A DNA stretch of 64,000 nucleotides from Macrostomum hystrix (taxonomy: Eukaryota; Platyhelminthes; Macrostomidae), in NCBI GenBank assembly GCA_950097015.1, contig CATNEN010000002.1, positions 5,363,001 through 5,427,000 on the forward strand. Reading direction: 5' to 3'. The translations under genes were made by a program, and so were the position numbers. Shown here piece after piece: positions 23,290 to 35,426 of this stretch (the stretch's first letter is position 1; every line of letters starts with the position of its first letter). The notes below the pieces were generated by a model. That model did no database searches and was not told the DNA's origin. It saw nothing but the letters and a program-made list of their open reading frames with translations.

Positions 23290-26200
23290 ATGCAGGCATC
23301 TGTGAAGCGGCGATCACAAACATTCACTGCTAGCTCCACAGCACGGCCCAGACTGCGAAATACTTTGCTGGGATTATTCAGCATGGGTCCTGGACTTCCC
23401 AGTGTGGATGAGAACCTGTTCTACATGCGCAAAGTGAGTCGTTTGTTGCTTCTACTCTTTTTAGCTTTCTCTGCAAAAGCAGTACCTGTTTATAATAGCT
23501 TTTAATAGCTTGCAAGTTGCAAGAGGTTGTAGCCTTGTGTTTAGAGCGTTGGACTCACGACTTGAAGGTCAGGGGTTCGATTCCCGACTCCATTGGAGCA
23601 ATTTGTGTCCCTTGTTTAATTTTATTTAAGACACTTAAGACACTCTACTTTGGTTCAGTTCATCCAGCTGTTAAATGGGTACTAGCATTAGCTGGTGTGA
23701 GCATCTCTAGATAATTGTTTAGGTGGGCGTGGCGACCATCCAGTCCATGGACTGAACAGCTGTACCCAGCCTTCAGATGCGCTGCGCAATAGCTGCGGCT
23801 GTGCTGTCGGCTGCACATCTGGCCCAATTGGCACAGGTGTAATCACATTTTTTGCAAGTTGCAAAAGTAAATTTTATGTGCACAATTTATCTTACTCTAT
23901 AATTTAATTTGGTCCTTCTCCTTCTTGGATCATTGCTCCATGATTGTTTGGTCCTTAATCCCTTCTTTAAATCACTGGGAGGTCATTGTCCCCTTCTTTC
24001 TATCTCTGAAATGTCATTGCCCTCTTTCTTTCTATCTATGGTTAAGTCATTACCCCCTTCATTCATTACCCCGGTCCCATTTTCCAAATGAGGTTCTTAC
24101 CTTAGTCATTAGCATTTCATTTTACTCCAAGATGTAAATAAAAGTTCATTAGTTGCTTGCATTTCAACTGAAAATAAGAAACCCGGTTAATCTGATGGAT
24201 GTAAAATAAATGATTTTTTTAAATCGAATAATTCACAGGGCTGTGTGTCCTTCGTTGACCACGTCTACACTGACTGACCTTCAATTGTTGATTCTGTGCT
24301 GAATCATTTTTTTGAAGCACTGAGTCATGCTTTACTATTTCTGTGCAGTGATTCAGTGTACTGCTTAGACATTCACTGTGTTTTAAAAGCTTTTTTTATT
24401 TAGGGTTTAACTCTTCGAATCGTGTGTATTTATCGCCAGCTAGATTGACGACCCGACACTAAGTTTATCAAACACCGAGTTGTTTAGGCGCTTATGAAAA
24501 GCCAAAAGTGCATTTATTTTATCTTTCCTTATCCGAGATATTTCGCGTGGAACAATGGTGGCCCTGTAATGTCTAAGGCAAAGGTGCCAATGATTATAAA
24601 CTCAGAAATATTATCTGCATATTTAATAACTTTTTTAGAGATATGGGTGTTCTAGCTGTCTCCGTAAATTTAAATTTCATTAAAAATAGCACTTAGCTAC
24701 TATTGGCCTTAACTAAGTAGCTACCTAGCATTTTATCTATAAATTTGATTGACAGAGAAAAGACAAGGTTGCTTTTATTAGAATCAATTCAATTCAATTC
24801 GATTGGTCCGCTAAAAATAGTTAGTGTTTATTTACCAGTTTTAATTTAGATTGTCAATATTTACAAGCTTTTTATATTAACAATAAACCGGGGATATTTG
24901 AGTATGCTTTTAGTTTTATATGCTTTCCAGTCCCGGTAGCCTAAATTTTCACTTATAAAACATTTGAGCTGACTTGCTGTGTCTGCGCTGGCTGTTTAGA
25001 AATTCGAGTCACCTTTATAATCTCACTCAGTAGTAAGAGGACATGTTTGCATAATTTCTAACGAGTAATAACTTTAATCAATTGTTCGCGTTTTATCTAA
25101 CGTAAATTACGATTCCGATATGTAAAGAAAAATGTATAATTTTATAGATTTCTTAAAATTTCAAATTTCACAAGCTCCTAGGGAAGTTAATGATTTCACC
25201 GATCCTACTGAGCTTAAGTCATTTTTCGGCTACTCAATCGTCTCTGATTGAATTTTCAGGGGACTAACGGCTTTGAAGAGCTGAAGCGCTACATTAAGCA
25301 GGGCAATGACCTCTGCAAGGACCTAGCCGCTGTGCTCAACGAGCGCTGCGAGCTTGAGCAAAGCTACGCTCGCAGTTTAAGCAAGATCAGTCAGAAGATG
25401 AGCAAAGTGGCGGCCACCTGCACCGGGTGTGTATTGACTACTCAAAGCCTTACCTGAACCGAAGATTGCACCTGAATTTTATATGACCATCTAAAGTTGT
25501 TGTCGCTTAACAGAATTTTAACTTTTACCGCGGCTTGAGCAGTCTCAATTATTTTTGCTGCAAAAAACAGTTTTTTTGACTCGTCGAATTGGTCAGAGAA
25601 ATCCACTTCTGAACAAATCTGCCCGCCCGCCTGTCACCTCAGAACTGTCGCCAACTCCTGGGGCGCCGTGGCCGACGCCATGAAGCGCGAGTCCGAGGTG
25701 CGCCAAGACTTCGCCAACAACCTGGCTGAGGAGGTGGCCAAGCCGATGAAGAATCTGAGCGAATCGTTTCACAAATCGCGCAAACCGGTTGGTTCGCTTC
25801 TGCTTCTGTTGCTAGGGGGAATTTTTCTCGTTTAAACACATCTAATCTAATTAGATGACGAGGCATTTGGCTTTACAAATTTGCGTATAGTTACTCACGC
25901 TGTTAACCCGTATGTTGAACAATAATTTTCTCCCCTCCATCCCCAGATCGAAGCGCAGGTTGACAAGGCCAGCCGAGTCCTGTTGGAGAAGCGCTCAGAG
26001 GAAGCGGCCGCCAAGAAGAAGGCCTATGCCGCCGCCAAGGAGACAGAGAAGGCCTGGGACGCCCTATCCGACGCGCGCATCGGCAGCGTAGGCGGCAGCA
26101 TCGGCGCCGGCGTTAAAGGGGCCGGCGGAGGCAGCACTAGCAGCGCCGACTCCAAGGCTGAGAAGGACGCTTATAAGGTGCGCATTCTGTGTGGCTCCAT

Positions 26201-29200
26201 AGCTATGCGTTGCTAGTGTAAATTCCGTTACTTTGCTTTATATAAAAGGCGTTAATGTTCCTTTTTAGTCCGCTACTTTACGAGTCTTTCGTTCTAAATC
26301 CTTTACTGAACATTAGATTACATTCCCCTTGCCTTCATTCGTACTTTTTTAAGTCCGATAACTTGTGTTGGTTTTTAGGTCCGTTACTTTGCGTTGGTTT
26401 TAAGTCCGTTACTTTGCGTAGGTTTATGGGACGTTGCTTTACGTCAGTTTCAAGTCCGTTAATTAGCACAATATCTTAGTACGTTATTTTGTGTCGGTTT
26501 TAAGACCGTTACTTTGCATTGGTCCTAAGTCCGTTACTTTACCTTAGTTCTTAACCGGTACTCTGCTTGATTTAAATCGCTGTATTGAAGCTACAGTGTT
26601 TCATATTATCTTTCTATAGACTTCAGGCTTGCAAACCAGATGAAAATAATTCTTGACTAAAAAATCTCTTGGCTCACAATCAGCAGGTGGATCTGCTGTG
26701 GGATGAGTTGAACTCAAACTGTTACAGCTACTCTTTTGGTCGAAGTAAATTCGAACAGAAAGTAAGAATTTGTTTCGCTTTAAGTAGCATAGTAGAAGGG
26801 CATGGTATTTCTATTCAAATAGTCATTCACGCAGGCCATCATTCACTAGCTTCATTTTCTTTTAGTTTCGGCCGACAAAGATTAGATTTTAAAGTGGGTT
26901 GGCTTGCTAAATACGTTGGTGCAAGGCACACTGCACCATCACTCGAATTCGTACTTTCCGTCTTTTAAGGTCGACTCTTGCAAGTCTTAACCACTCTTGC
27001 CCAGCCCTACCCATCAATGTACACTCTTTCTTGCCCAGCCCTACCCATCAATGTACACTCTTTCTTGCCCAGCCCTACCCATCAATGTACACTCTTTCTT
27101 TCCCAGCCCTACCCATCAATGTACACTCTTTCTTGCCCAGCCCTACCCATCAATGTACACTTTTTCTTGCCCAGCCCTACCCATCAATGTACACTCTTTC
27201 TTGCCCAGCCCTACCCATCAATGTACACTCTTTCTTGCCCAGCCCTACCCATCAATGTACACTCTTTCTTTCCCAGCCCTACCCATCAATGTACACTCTT
27301 TCTTTCCCAGCCCTACCCATCAATGTACACTCTTTCTTTCCCAGCCCTACCCATCAATGTACACTCTTTCTTGCCCAGCCCTACCCATCAATGTACACTC
27401 TTTCTTGCCCAGCCCTACCCATCAATGTGCATTCTTTCTTGCCCAGCCCTACCCATCAATGTACACTTTTTCTTGCCCAGCCCTACCCATCAATGCACAC
27501 TCTTTCTTTCCCAGCCCTACCCATCAATGCACACTCTTTCTTGCGCCGCCCTACCCATCAATGTACACTCTTTCTTTCCCAGCCCTACCCATCAATGTAC
27601 ACTCTTTCTTTCCCAGCCCTACCCATCAATGTACACTCTTTCTTGCCCAGCCCTACCCATCAATGTACACTCTTTCTTTCCCAGCCCTACCCATCAATGT
27701 ACACTCTTTCTTTCCCAGCCCTACCCATCAATGTACACTCTTTCTTGCCCAGCCCTACCCATCAATGTACACTCTTTCTTTCCCAGCCCTACCCATCAAT
27801 GTACACTCTTTCTTGCCCAGCTCTACCCATCAATGTACACTCTTTCTTGCCCAGCCCTACCCATCAATGTACACTCTTTTCCGCCAATCCCACCCTTCAA
27901 TGTACTCCCTTTCCCACTAACCCCACCCTTTCATGTTCACTCTTTGCCGGCCTGACCTCACTTTTAATTTTTATTTATTTGCACATTTCTAGACACTGAA
28001 AACTGTTATTATTCCTGATAGTTCATCTATTTATTTTTTCTGTTTGCACTTGAAACCGGTCAAACAATTTTTCCTCCGTCTTCTTCAACACCGTCAGCAA
28101 GAGAAGAAGTGCCGGAGCTCGCAGAACAGCCAGTTGAAATACGACCGCGAGTATTACGACGCCTGTTTCCGGGCGGAGCAGTCCCGCCTCGACTGGGAGG
28201 CCACCGTTGTCAAGGTAAACAAATGGTTGCTAGGGTGTGAAATATAAGGCCTAAATCAATGTAGCTGATTGTCTCGTAAAGTATTTAGAGGGTGGTTAAT
28301 TCAGTACCACAAGGCACTGTAATAGTGTACACTGCCTGACGATGAGAAAGTAGCCAGAATGTGAATCTGGTGTGAAACGACTGCAACATAAACTGCGAAC
28401 CAAACTGTTCCCGCTTGTCGTGTAGAAACTGTGCCAAATGCGTTAGCATGCAAAATTAGTTTCACGTCAGATTGATACACTGCGCATACAAGGTCCCGAC
28501 TGCTTACAGTTCAGAGTTATTGCTGTTGCTGCTACATAATTGTTACTTTAGTTCGCGTTGCATAGAGCCAATTCTAGAAAATTTGCATCACATACGCATT
28601 TTGCTCATCCTTTTAAATTAGTCCACCATTTTTGTAGTTAAATATCCCATTCAGGCTGCAGTTCAAGATCCCATTCAGGTTGTAGTTAAATATCCCATTC
28701 AGGTTGTAGTTAATGATCCCATTCAGGTTGTAGTTAATGATCCCATTCAGGTTGTAGTTAATGATCCCATTCAGGTTGTAGTTAATGATCCCATTCAGGT
28801 TGTAGTTAATGATCCCATTCAGGTTGTAGTTAATGATCCCATTCAGGTTGTAGTTAATGATCCCATTCAGGTTGTAGTTAAATATCCCATTCAGGTTGTA
28901 GTTAAATATCCCATTCAGGTTGTAGTTAAATATCCCATTCAGGTTGTAGTTAAATATCCCATTCAGGTTGTAGTTAAATATCCTTTACAGGTTGTAGTTA
29001 AATATCCCATTCAGGTTGTATTTAAATATCCCATTCAGGTTATATCCCAATTAGTTAATAGTTATAGATCCTATTCATGTACCACTCAATAATCCCCTTC
29101 AGGAACCACTTTTAAAATACCCTTTAGGTGCCAGACCGAGTTAGAAATCCCCTTCAGGTACCGTTGAAAATCCCCTTCAGGTACCGTTGAAAATCCCCTT

Positions 29201-32010
29201 CATGTACCGTTGGAAATCCCTTTCAGGTACCGTTGGAAATCCCCTTCAGGTACCGTTGGAAATCCCCTTCAGGTACCGTTGGAAATCCCCTTCAGGTACC
29301 ATTGGAAATCCCCTTCAGTTACCGTTGGAAATCCTTTTCAGGTACCCATCAAAAATCCGTTTGCCAACCTCACATTATGTTCCCATTGGGCATCCATTTT
29401 CAAAACGTATATCCACTAGGCACTGCCTGAACTCGAATCCCCATCCGCCAGGGCTCGGAGCAGCTGCAGGTACTGGAGTCTGACCGGCTGCGGCAGTCGC
29501 ACGAGATGCAGAAGAAGCTGCAGCACCAGCTGGGCCTTTTGGCACCGGCATTTGCTCAGCTGACTGAGCGACTGAGTCAGAGCCTGGCTCAGGTGGACAT
29601 CAGCGCTGACATCGGCATGGTGGTGGAACAGAGGGGCGCCCTGCTGCAGACCAGCGAACAAGTAAATGGGACTAGTGAAGCCTTTGAAATAAACAATTGG
29701 GAACGCTATGGAATAAACACCACGAGCCCTTGTAAACCCTATAAACCCTTGTAAACCCTTGTAAACCCAATAAACCCTCGTAAACCCTTGTAAACCCAAT
29801 AAACCCTCGTAAACCCAATAAGCCCTTGTAAACCCAATAAACCCTTGTAAACCCTTGTAAACCCAATAAACCCTTGTAAACCCAATGAGCCCTTGTAAAC
29901 CCTTTATGGGCTGCGTAAACCCTTTGAAATAAACACTGGGGAACCCTATGGAATAAAGAAACCCAAAGAACCTTGTAAACCCAGTACACCCTTACACTCT
30001 TCGTCTCCAGGTGCTATTCGAAAGCTACGCCGAAGACCTTAACAATCCTATGGACCGGGGACGTCGTGAGTTCGCTCTCCGCTCCTACGCCACCTTTGTC
30101 TATGCCGACCTGGAGCGCGAGCTCAAAGGCAAGGAGGGCGTTGAGAAACTGCTCAAAGTGTACTCAGGCGGCGGCGGAAATTTTTCAGACGCCGCCAGCC
30201 AGAAGGAGGCATCGGAGAAGCTCGCCAACATCCTGGCTGTGGTGCAGTTCCTTGAAGCCAATCAGTACAAACTGGACCTGGCCCTGCACGCGCTCACTGG
30301 TGGCAACAAGCCGGCCTTCAGGTTGGCCAGCTGTCTGGAGAGAAGCAAGGACAGACAGGTGCGACAAACCACTCTTTTCCCCTCTTTTTCTTTCCCATTC
30401 CCCTTTTTCCCTTCTTTTCCCATCTCTTCCCCTTCTCTTCCCCTTTTCTTCCCCTTCTCTTCCCCTTTTCTTCCCCTTCTCTTCCCCTTTTCTTCCCCTT
30501 CTCTTCCCCTTTTCTTCCCCTTCTCTTCCCCTTTTCTTCCCCTTCTCTTCCCCTTTTCTTCCCCTTCTCTTCCCCTTTTCTTCTTCTACTTCTCTTTCCG
30601 TTTTCTTCCCTTTCTCACCCCCTTTTCCCCTTTTTTCCCATCTCTTCCCCTTCTCTTCCCCTTATTTTCAACTTTTCTTCCTCTTATTATTCCTTCTTTC
30701 TACCTTTGTTCCCTCTCTTCGTCTTCTTTTTTCCTGCTGTCGCTTTATTTACCTCTTTCTTTCCGTTTCCCTTCCCCATATTTTCTTATCTCCCTCTCCC
30801 TCGCCACTCTGCCTCATCTCCTCCTTCGTCATCCGATTCACCCAGGGCATGCCCCAGACGGTGCTGCGTCTAGCACCGCCGGCCCTGCGTCGAGCCCAGT
30901 CCATGGCCTCCGGCGGCGGCAGCCATTCCACGCTGCCCAGTTCGCCCTCGCCGGCAGCTGCTGGCGCCGGGGCCAGCCGACGTCCGCCTTTGAACCGCGG
31001 CGCCACCATCGCCACGACTGGCGCCGGCCAATCGGCGTTCGCCGCCGCGGCAGCTGCCCGGCCTCTGTCGTTCGCCGACGAGGAGGAGGAGTCGGTGTTC
31101 GGCGAGGCCACCTACGCCAGGATCGACGCTCTGACGGACAGCGAAGGCGCCTCCGTGACGGCCAGCGTCCACAGGAAGACTCAAATGGTGGGGGGTTGTG
31201 GGAGATGCGAGATTGATATGGTATAAGAGATTGATATAGTATAAGAGATTGATATGGTAGTAGAGATTGATATGGTAGTAGAGATTGATATGGTATAAAA
31301 GATTGATATAGTATAAGAGATTGATATGGTAGTAGAGATTGATATGGTATAAGAGATTGATATGGTATAAAAGATTGATATAGTATAAGAGATTGATATG
31401 GTAGTAGAGATTGATATGGTATAAGAGGTTGATATGGTATAAGAGATTTATATGGTATAAGAGATTGATATGGTATAAGAGATTGATACGGTATAAGAGA
31501 TTGATATGGTATTAGAGATTGATATGGTATAAGAGATTGATATAGTATAAGAGATTGATATGGTATTAGAGATTGATATAGTATAAGAGATTGATATGGT
31601 ATAAGAGATTGATATAGTATAAGAGATTGATATGGTATAAGAGATTGATATAGTATAAGAGATTGATATGGTATAAGAGAATGATATAGTATAAGAGATT
31701 CATATGGTATAAGAGATTGATATAGTATAAGAGATTCATATGGTATAAGAGATTGATATAGTATAAGAGATTGATATGGTATTAGAGATTGATATCATAT
31801 AGGAGATTGATATCATATAGGAGATTGATATCATATAGGAGATTGATATCATATAGGAGATTGATATCATATAGGAGATTGATATCATATAGGAGATTGA
31901 TATCATATAGGAGATTGATATCATATAGGAGATTGATATCATATAGGAGATTGATATTTTATAGGCGATTGATGCTTTTCGTTTCAGGCTCCACCAACTC
32001 CTACACAAGC

Positions 32011-32049
<39 letters not shown>

Positions 32050-32242
32050 TCGGAGCAGTCTCAAGGTGTGCGGCTGGGCCAGAGTGTTGTACAGCTACGA
32101 CTCGCGTCAACCAGACGAGCTCACAGTCCGCGAGGGCGATGTGCTCAGCGTGCTGGAGAAGAGTTCCGACGGTTGGTGGCTCGGGGAGGACTCGGCCGGT
32201 AAGAGAGGCATCTTTCCCGGCTCCTACGTTGAAGAGTTTTAA
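23290..32242 (+). CDS. NOSTRIN: NOSTRIN-type F-BAR / REM-1 / SH3 adaptor, nine coding exons
   Basis: Exons are 23290-23433, 25260-25426, 25643-25787, 25947-26177, 28098-28214, 29452-29661, 30011-30358, 30846-31187 and 31988-32242, giving 652 aa. All introns are phase 0 except the second (phase 2). NOSTRIN binds membranes and dynamin/N-WASP and controls caveolar endocytosis of nitric-oxide synthase in vertebrates. The F-BAR domain begins near residue 45 (GTNGFEELKRYIKQGNDLC) and runs to about 335, including ANSWGAVADAMKRE, YYDACFRAEQSRLDWE and SADIGMVVEQRG. A REM-1/HR1-like segment follows (NNPMDRGRREFALRSY, then EGVEKLLKVYS, SDAASQKEASEKL, 345-450). The linker is Ala/Ser-rich with a 12-Gln tract (32012-32047). 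A C-terminal SH3 ends the protein (VLYSYDSRQPDELTVREGD, WWLGE, GIFPGSYVEEF). The N-terminal exon is the least certain part; a TGA lies in frame upstream of its ATG. Confidence 0.9.
23523..23851 (+). mobile_element. Intact tRNA-headed SINE (family B) in NOSTRIN intron 1
   Basis: A perfect 13-bp duplication, TTGCAAGTTGCAA, flanks it (23510-23522 and 23852-23864). The head has TTTAGAGCGTTGGACTC and the B box GGGGTTCGATTCCC. It is 329 bases long and inserted about 75 bases after the exon 1 donor. The second copy at 7455-7680 shares GTCCATGGACTGAACAGC. Confidence 0.8.
26240..26570. repeat. Diverged repeat of about 25 bp in NOSTRIN intron 4
   Basis: The core is TTTTAAGTCCGTTACTTTGC, roughly 10 degenerate copies. 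It looks older than the adjacent 34-bp array. Confidence 0.7.
26997..27900. repeat. 34-bp tandem array in NOSTRIN intron 4, about 27 copies
   Basis: The core is CCCAGCCCTACCCATCAATG followed by TACACTCTTTCTTG. No stop occurs in any + strand frame, so three overlapping open frames of more than 300 codons arise; these are artefacts of the repeat. Confidence 0.95.
28305..28375 (+). mobile_element. Family D SINE fragment in NOSTRIN intron 5
   Basis: It contains AAGGCACTGTAATAGTGTAC and ACTGCCTGACGATGAG, matching the 3' half of the 6545-6780 element. The head is missing. Confidence 0.5.
28650..29050. repeat. 24-bp tandem array in NOSTRIN intron 5
   Basis: The core is CCCATTCAGGTTGTAGTTAA followed by TGAT or ATAT, about 16 copies. 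The two variants are segregated into blocks. Confidence 0.9.
29080..29400. repeat. 23-bp tandem array in NOSTRIN intron 5
   Basis: The core is AAATCCCCTTCAGGTACCGT, about 10 copies plus degenerate flanks. It shares CCxTTCAGGT with the preceding 24-bp array, suggesting common origin. Confidence 0.85.
29715..29990. repeat. AAACCCTTGTAAACCCAAT repeat in NOSTRIN intron 6
   Basis: Units of 19-20 bases are interspersed with shorter AAACCCTTGT copies and fill almost the whole intron. Confidence 0.85.
30395..30680. repeat. Pyrimidine-only tract in NOSTRIN intron 7
   Basis: A repeated CTTCCCCTTCTCTTCCCCTT motif of 22 bases makes a long polypyrimidine strand ahead of the exon 8 acceptor. Confidence 0.85.
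31200..31975. repeat. 18-bp tandem array in NOSTRIN intron 8, two sub-blocks
   Basis: The first block has GAGATTGATATGGTATAA and GAGATTGATATAGTATAA variants. From about 31789 it switches to GAGATTGATATCATATAG with almost no variation, indicating recent local amplification. The array runs to within about 12 bases of the exon 9 acceptor. Confidence 0.95.
32012..32047 (+). repeat. CAG trinucleotide tract, coding (12 Gln)
   Basis: This is a pure CAG run in the last NOSTRIN exon, between the linker and the SH3 domain. Confidence 0.9.
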
Positions 32243-33100
32243 ATGGCTTTCAGACGATATGTAGCGAAAATGTGTTTCAATTTTATGCTTTCAAATTTGA
32301 CGCCTTGTCTTCTGCCTTCTGTTATTTCATTTAAATATGATGCCAGCTAACTTTTATTGATTCGAAACTATAGTTTTAGCTCAGGTGGGATCGCTTTAAG
32401 GTGGGCGATATGTATCGAAAAATCCTAAAATAACACATACCATACCAACTTGCAAGCCGATATGTATGGAAAAATCAATGGACTCAATATTTAAAAAATA
32501 AGCCATTCGCTCGTAGTTCGTTATTTGTCAGTATTTTGTCAACTTCTGTATTGCCTTGATGAAGTCAGCAGGATATTATGGGAAAGTATCGATCAGCTGT
32601 TTATTGTCGTATGCATGTTATATACAAATGGTCTTTTATTTACATTAGTGTGAACTGTACCAATTAATATTAATATTCTTTACTTATTTTTATGTGTATT
32701 CAATCATTGTGGCTATATGTATATAAAGAATGTTTCGCTTTAGCGCCTTGCGTATTACTAAATTTTTATGGTTCTATTTTGTATCTGTATTTATTCTACA
32801 ATGCTGTTAGTACCCAATTCTTAAAAGGTTTGGTTTAAAATGCACTGATTAACATCCCAATTTAGTAGAAGTAAAATATTTTGAAGCATGCATTTAGCCT
32901 GCTGTAGTTTTTATCAGTTTGCGACCAGCTTAGTTAGTACGACCAGCTTGCTTAACTTGTTAACACTTTTTTGCCGTTCTTCCAGCTTTACTAAAGGCTG
33001 AAATTGCTTATTACTTTTTTGCTTCTTGTCATGCTTGAGTACGCAATGCTTCACAGCTAAAGTTGCTGACGCTTTAACAAGTTCCACAAATCAACCCAAG
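32243..33100 (+). other. NOSTRIN 3' flank, probable 3'UTR
   Basis: No coding signal is present. A motif CGATATGTA followed by GAAAA occurs three times, at 32255, 32406 and 32458. I found no clear AATAAA in this stretch. Confidence 0.4.
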
Positions 33101-33106
33101 TGTACG

Positions 33107-33535
33107 CACATCCAGGGGCCCTAACCCCACCACCCCAAATGTGCACACGCTCCCCGCGGCCAGCCCTAACCCCACCACCCTAAATGTACACACGCCCCCC
33201 GCGGCCAGCCCTAACCCCACCACCCCAAATGTACACACGCCCCCCGCGGCCAGCCCTAACCCCACCACCTCAAATATACATACGCCCCTGCGGCCAGCCC
33301 TAACCCCACCACCCCAAATGTACACACGCCCCCACGGCCAGCCCTAACCCCACCACCCCAAATGTACACACGCCCCCACGACCAGCCCTAACCCCACCAC
33401 CCCAAATGTACACACGCCCCGCGGCCAGCCCTAACCCCACCACCCCAAATGTACACACGCCCCTGCGGCCAGCCCTAACCCCACCACCCCAAATGTACAC
33501 ACGCCCCTGCGGCCAGCCCTAAGCCCACCACCCTA
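33107..33535. repeat. Tandem array of about 44 bp with CCCTAACCCC, downstream of NOSTRIN
   Basis: The core is GCCAGCCCTAACCCCACCAC followed by CCCAAATGTACACACGCCC, about 10 copies. The minus strand is rich in GGGG runs. Confidence 0.9.
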
Positions 33536-34290
33536 AAATGCACTGAACAGCTTCAAACTCTCAGTTCTTGTTTTTTATGATCATTTCGGATTTCAATCAG
33601 CTATATATTGTCTATATATATTTTTGGCTACATTTTCGAGCTAAATGTTCACCATTCTCACCGACAGTATCCAGTTTTATACATGATCTTGCATGCACAC
33701 TCTGCCTCCTAATGCTCCAATTGCCATCATTATGTTTAACCGCATGACTCTTCTGACTGCTTTGCATACTTTTGTAGATTAATGAGTTCAAAAGTGCACG
33801 CGTGCGCTTCTGTTTGTCTTCTACTTTATGTTCTAATTTCAAGCAGCCTTCTTAATCGTCTTATGTAAATCATGCTTGTGTTTTTTCTTTATTTTGTTCA
33901 GAGAAAAGTTGACTGGAATTTCTTTCTGCTTTTGACTATTATTTCTGTTTTGTATTGCTAAAATTATGCTAGCTAGAAATTAATTGAATCCGAAATGAAC
34001 CTACAGAATATAAATATATATCTATTTATAACTCGACACGTTTTTATGGAGTGTTTTTTATCTTTAAACTTCTGGGTTGTTTGAAACACTCTTCTAAATA
34101 TTTTTTTACCAATTGGAATGAGAAACTACTGATACTACTCGTATTACTGTTAGTAGGTTTGTGAGAGAAAGTTTGCATTCACAGTAAATTGTCTAAAATC
34201 AAACTGTTTAACATAGTTTACATAATAACATAGTAACAGTCAACACATCTCAGAAATCCCCACATCCTAGATCCCTACGGGAAAGCGAAG
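33536..34290. other. AT-rich intergenic DNA, no gene seen
   Basis: No exon-like or repeat structure was recognised. Confidence 0.5.
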
Positions 34291-34294
34291 GAAA

Positions 34295-34760
34295 TCGCTG
34301 CAGCCTTCCCTTAATCCCTACAATCTTCCCTACATCCCTACAATCTTCCCTAGATCCCTAAAATCTTTCCTTAATCCCTACAATCTTCCCTAGATCCCTA
34401 AAATCTTCCCTTGATCCCTAAAATCTTTCTTTGATCCCTGCAATCTTCCCTAGATCCCTGCAATCTTCCCTTGATCCCTGCAATCTTCCCTAGATCCCTG
34501 CAATCTTCCCTTGATCCCTAAAATCTTTTCTTGATCCCTGCAATCTTCCCTTGATCCCAAAAATCTTTCCTTGATCCCTGCAATCTTCCCTAGATCCCTG
34601 CAATCTTCCCTTGATCCCTAAAATCTTTCCTTAATCCCTACAATCTTCCCTAGATCCCTAAAATCTTCCCTTGATCCCTACAATCTTCCCTTGATCCCTA
34701 AAATCTTTTTTATAATCCCTAAAATATTTTCTTGATCCCTAAAATCTTCCCATGACCCCT
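34295..34760. repeat. 20-bp tandem array, intergenic
   Basis: The core is CCCTAGATCCCTACAATCTT with TTGATCCC and TAAAATC variants, about 23 copies. Confidence 0.85.
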
Positions 34761-35426
34761 CTCATATTTCTTAGAATCCATAAAACCGTCTATGAAATCC
34801 CTAAGACCCCAGATCCTCATTAATTTCTCCAAGCTTTCTATTGTCTTCCTAGACTCCCAACAAAGCACCAGATGCTGTGCAGACACCTAGGCATTGCCAC
34901 CTGTTCCGTGAGCCAGTGTCAACACAACACATGCCGCTCACCAAAGTTGTGTGTCGTGTTTTTCCACCACAGCCGGGACACTTGGCTGGGTTTGGCCAGG
35001 ACTGATCACTCTGGCATTGGAGGCGCCCTCACTTCAACCGCTGCCTCTCCTGCCAATCGATAAAGCAGAATATTAAGCAGAAGACTTCACAGGGAGAATT
35101 GGGAGGGGAGATCCTGATGGAGTATCCTGTGTCCTAGTTTTTTGTTCTACAGTTTTGTTAGTTCTCGCTGAGTGCCACGGGTTTCAAATTCATCGTCTTG
35201 ACGAAAAAATATAAAGCGTTAACAAAGAAAACGAAACTTAAAATAAAAAAAGAATGTCTTGTATACTTACCGCATGTTTTAGAAAGTAACGAAATAGTAA
35301 TTAACGGTTCTTTTTCAATTAACGGAGTCTGAATTTTTTTCTTTTGTTGATCCTATATCGTACTGCTCTAAAATGCAATAATTCGCTACATAATGGATCT
35401 TTGCGGTACCAACGATTGATATAACA

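Noticed and set aside
26978-27999. Three overlapping + strand open frames of more than 300 codons
   Set aside because: A 34-bp unit lacking stops opens all frames at once. They lie within NOSTRIN intron 4.
33107-33535. Internal telomeric repeat (CCCTAA)
   Set aside because: Only one CCCTAA occurs per 44-bp unit and no run of consecutive hexamers is present.
34872-35063. Short open frame in a GC-richer patch
   Set aside because: No recognised motif, splice context or conservation. It could be a retroposon fragment.
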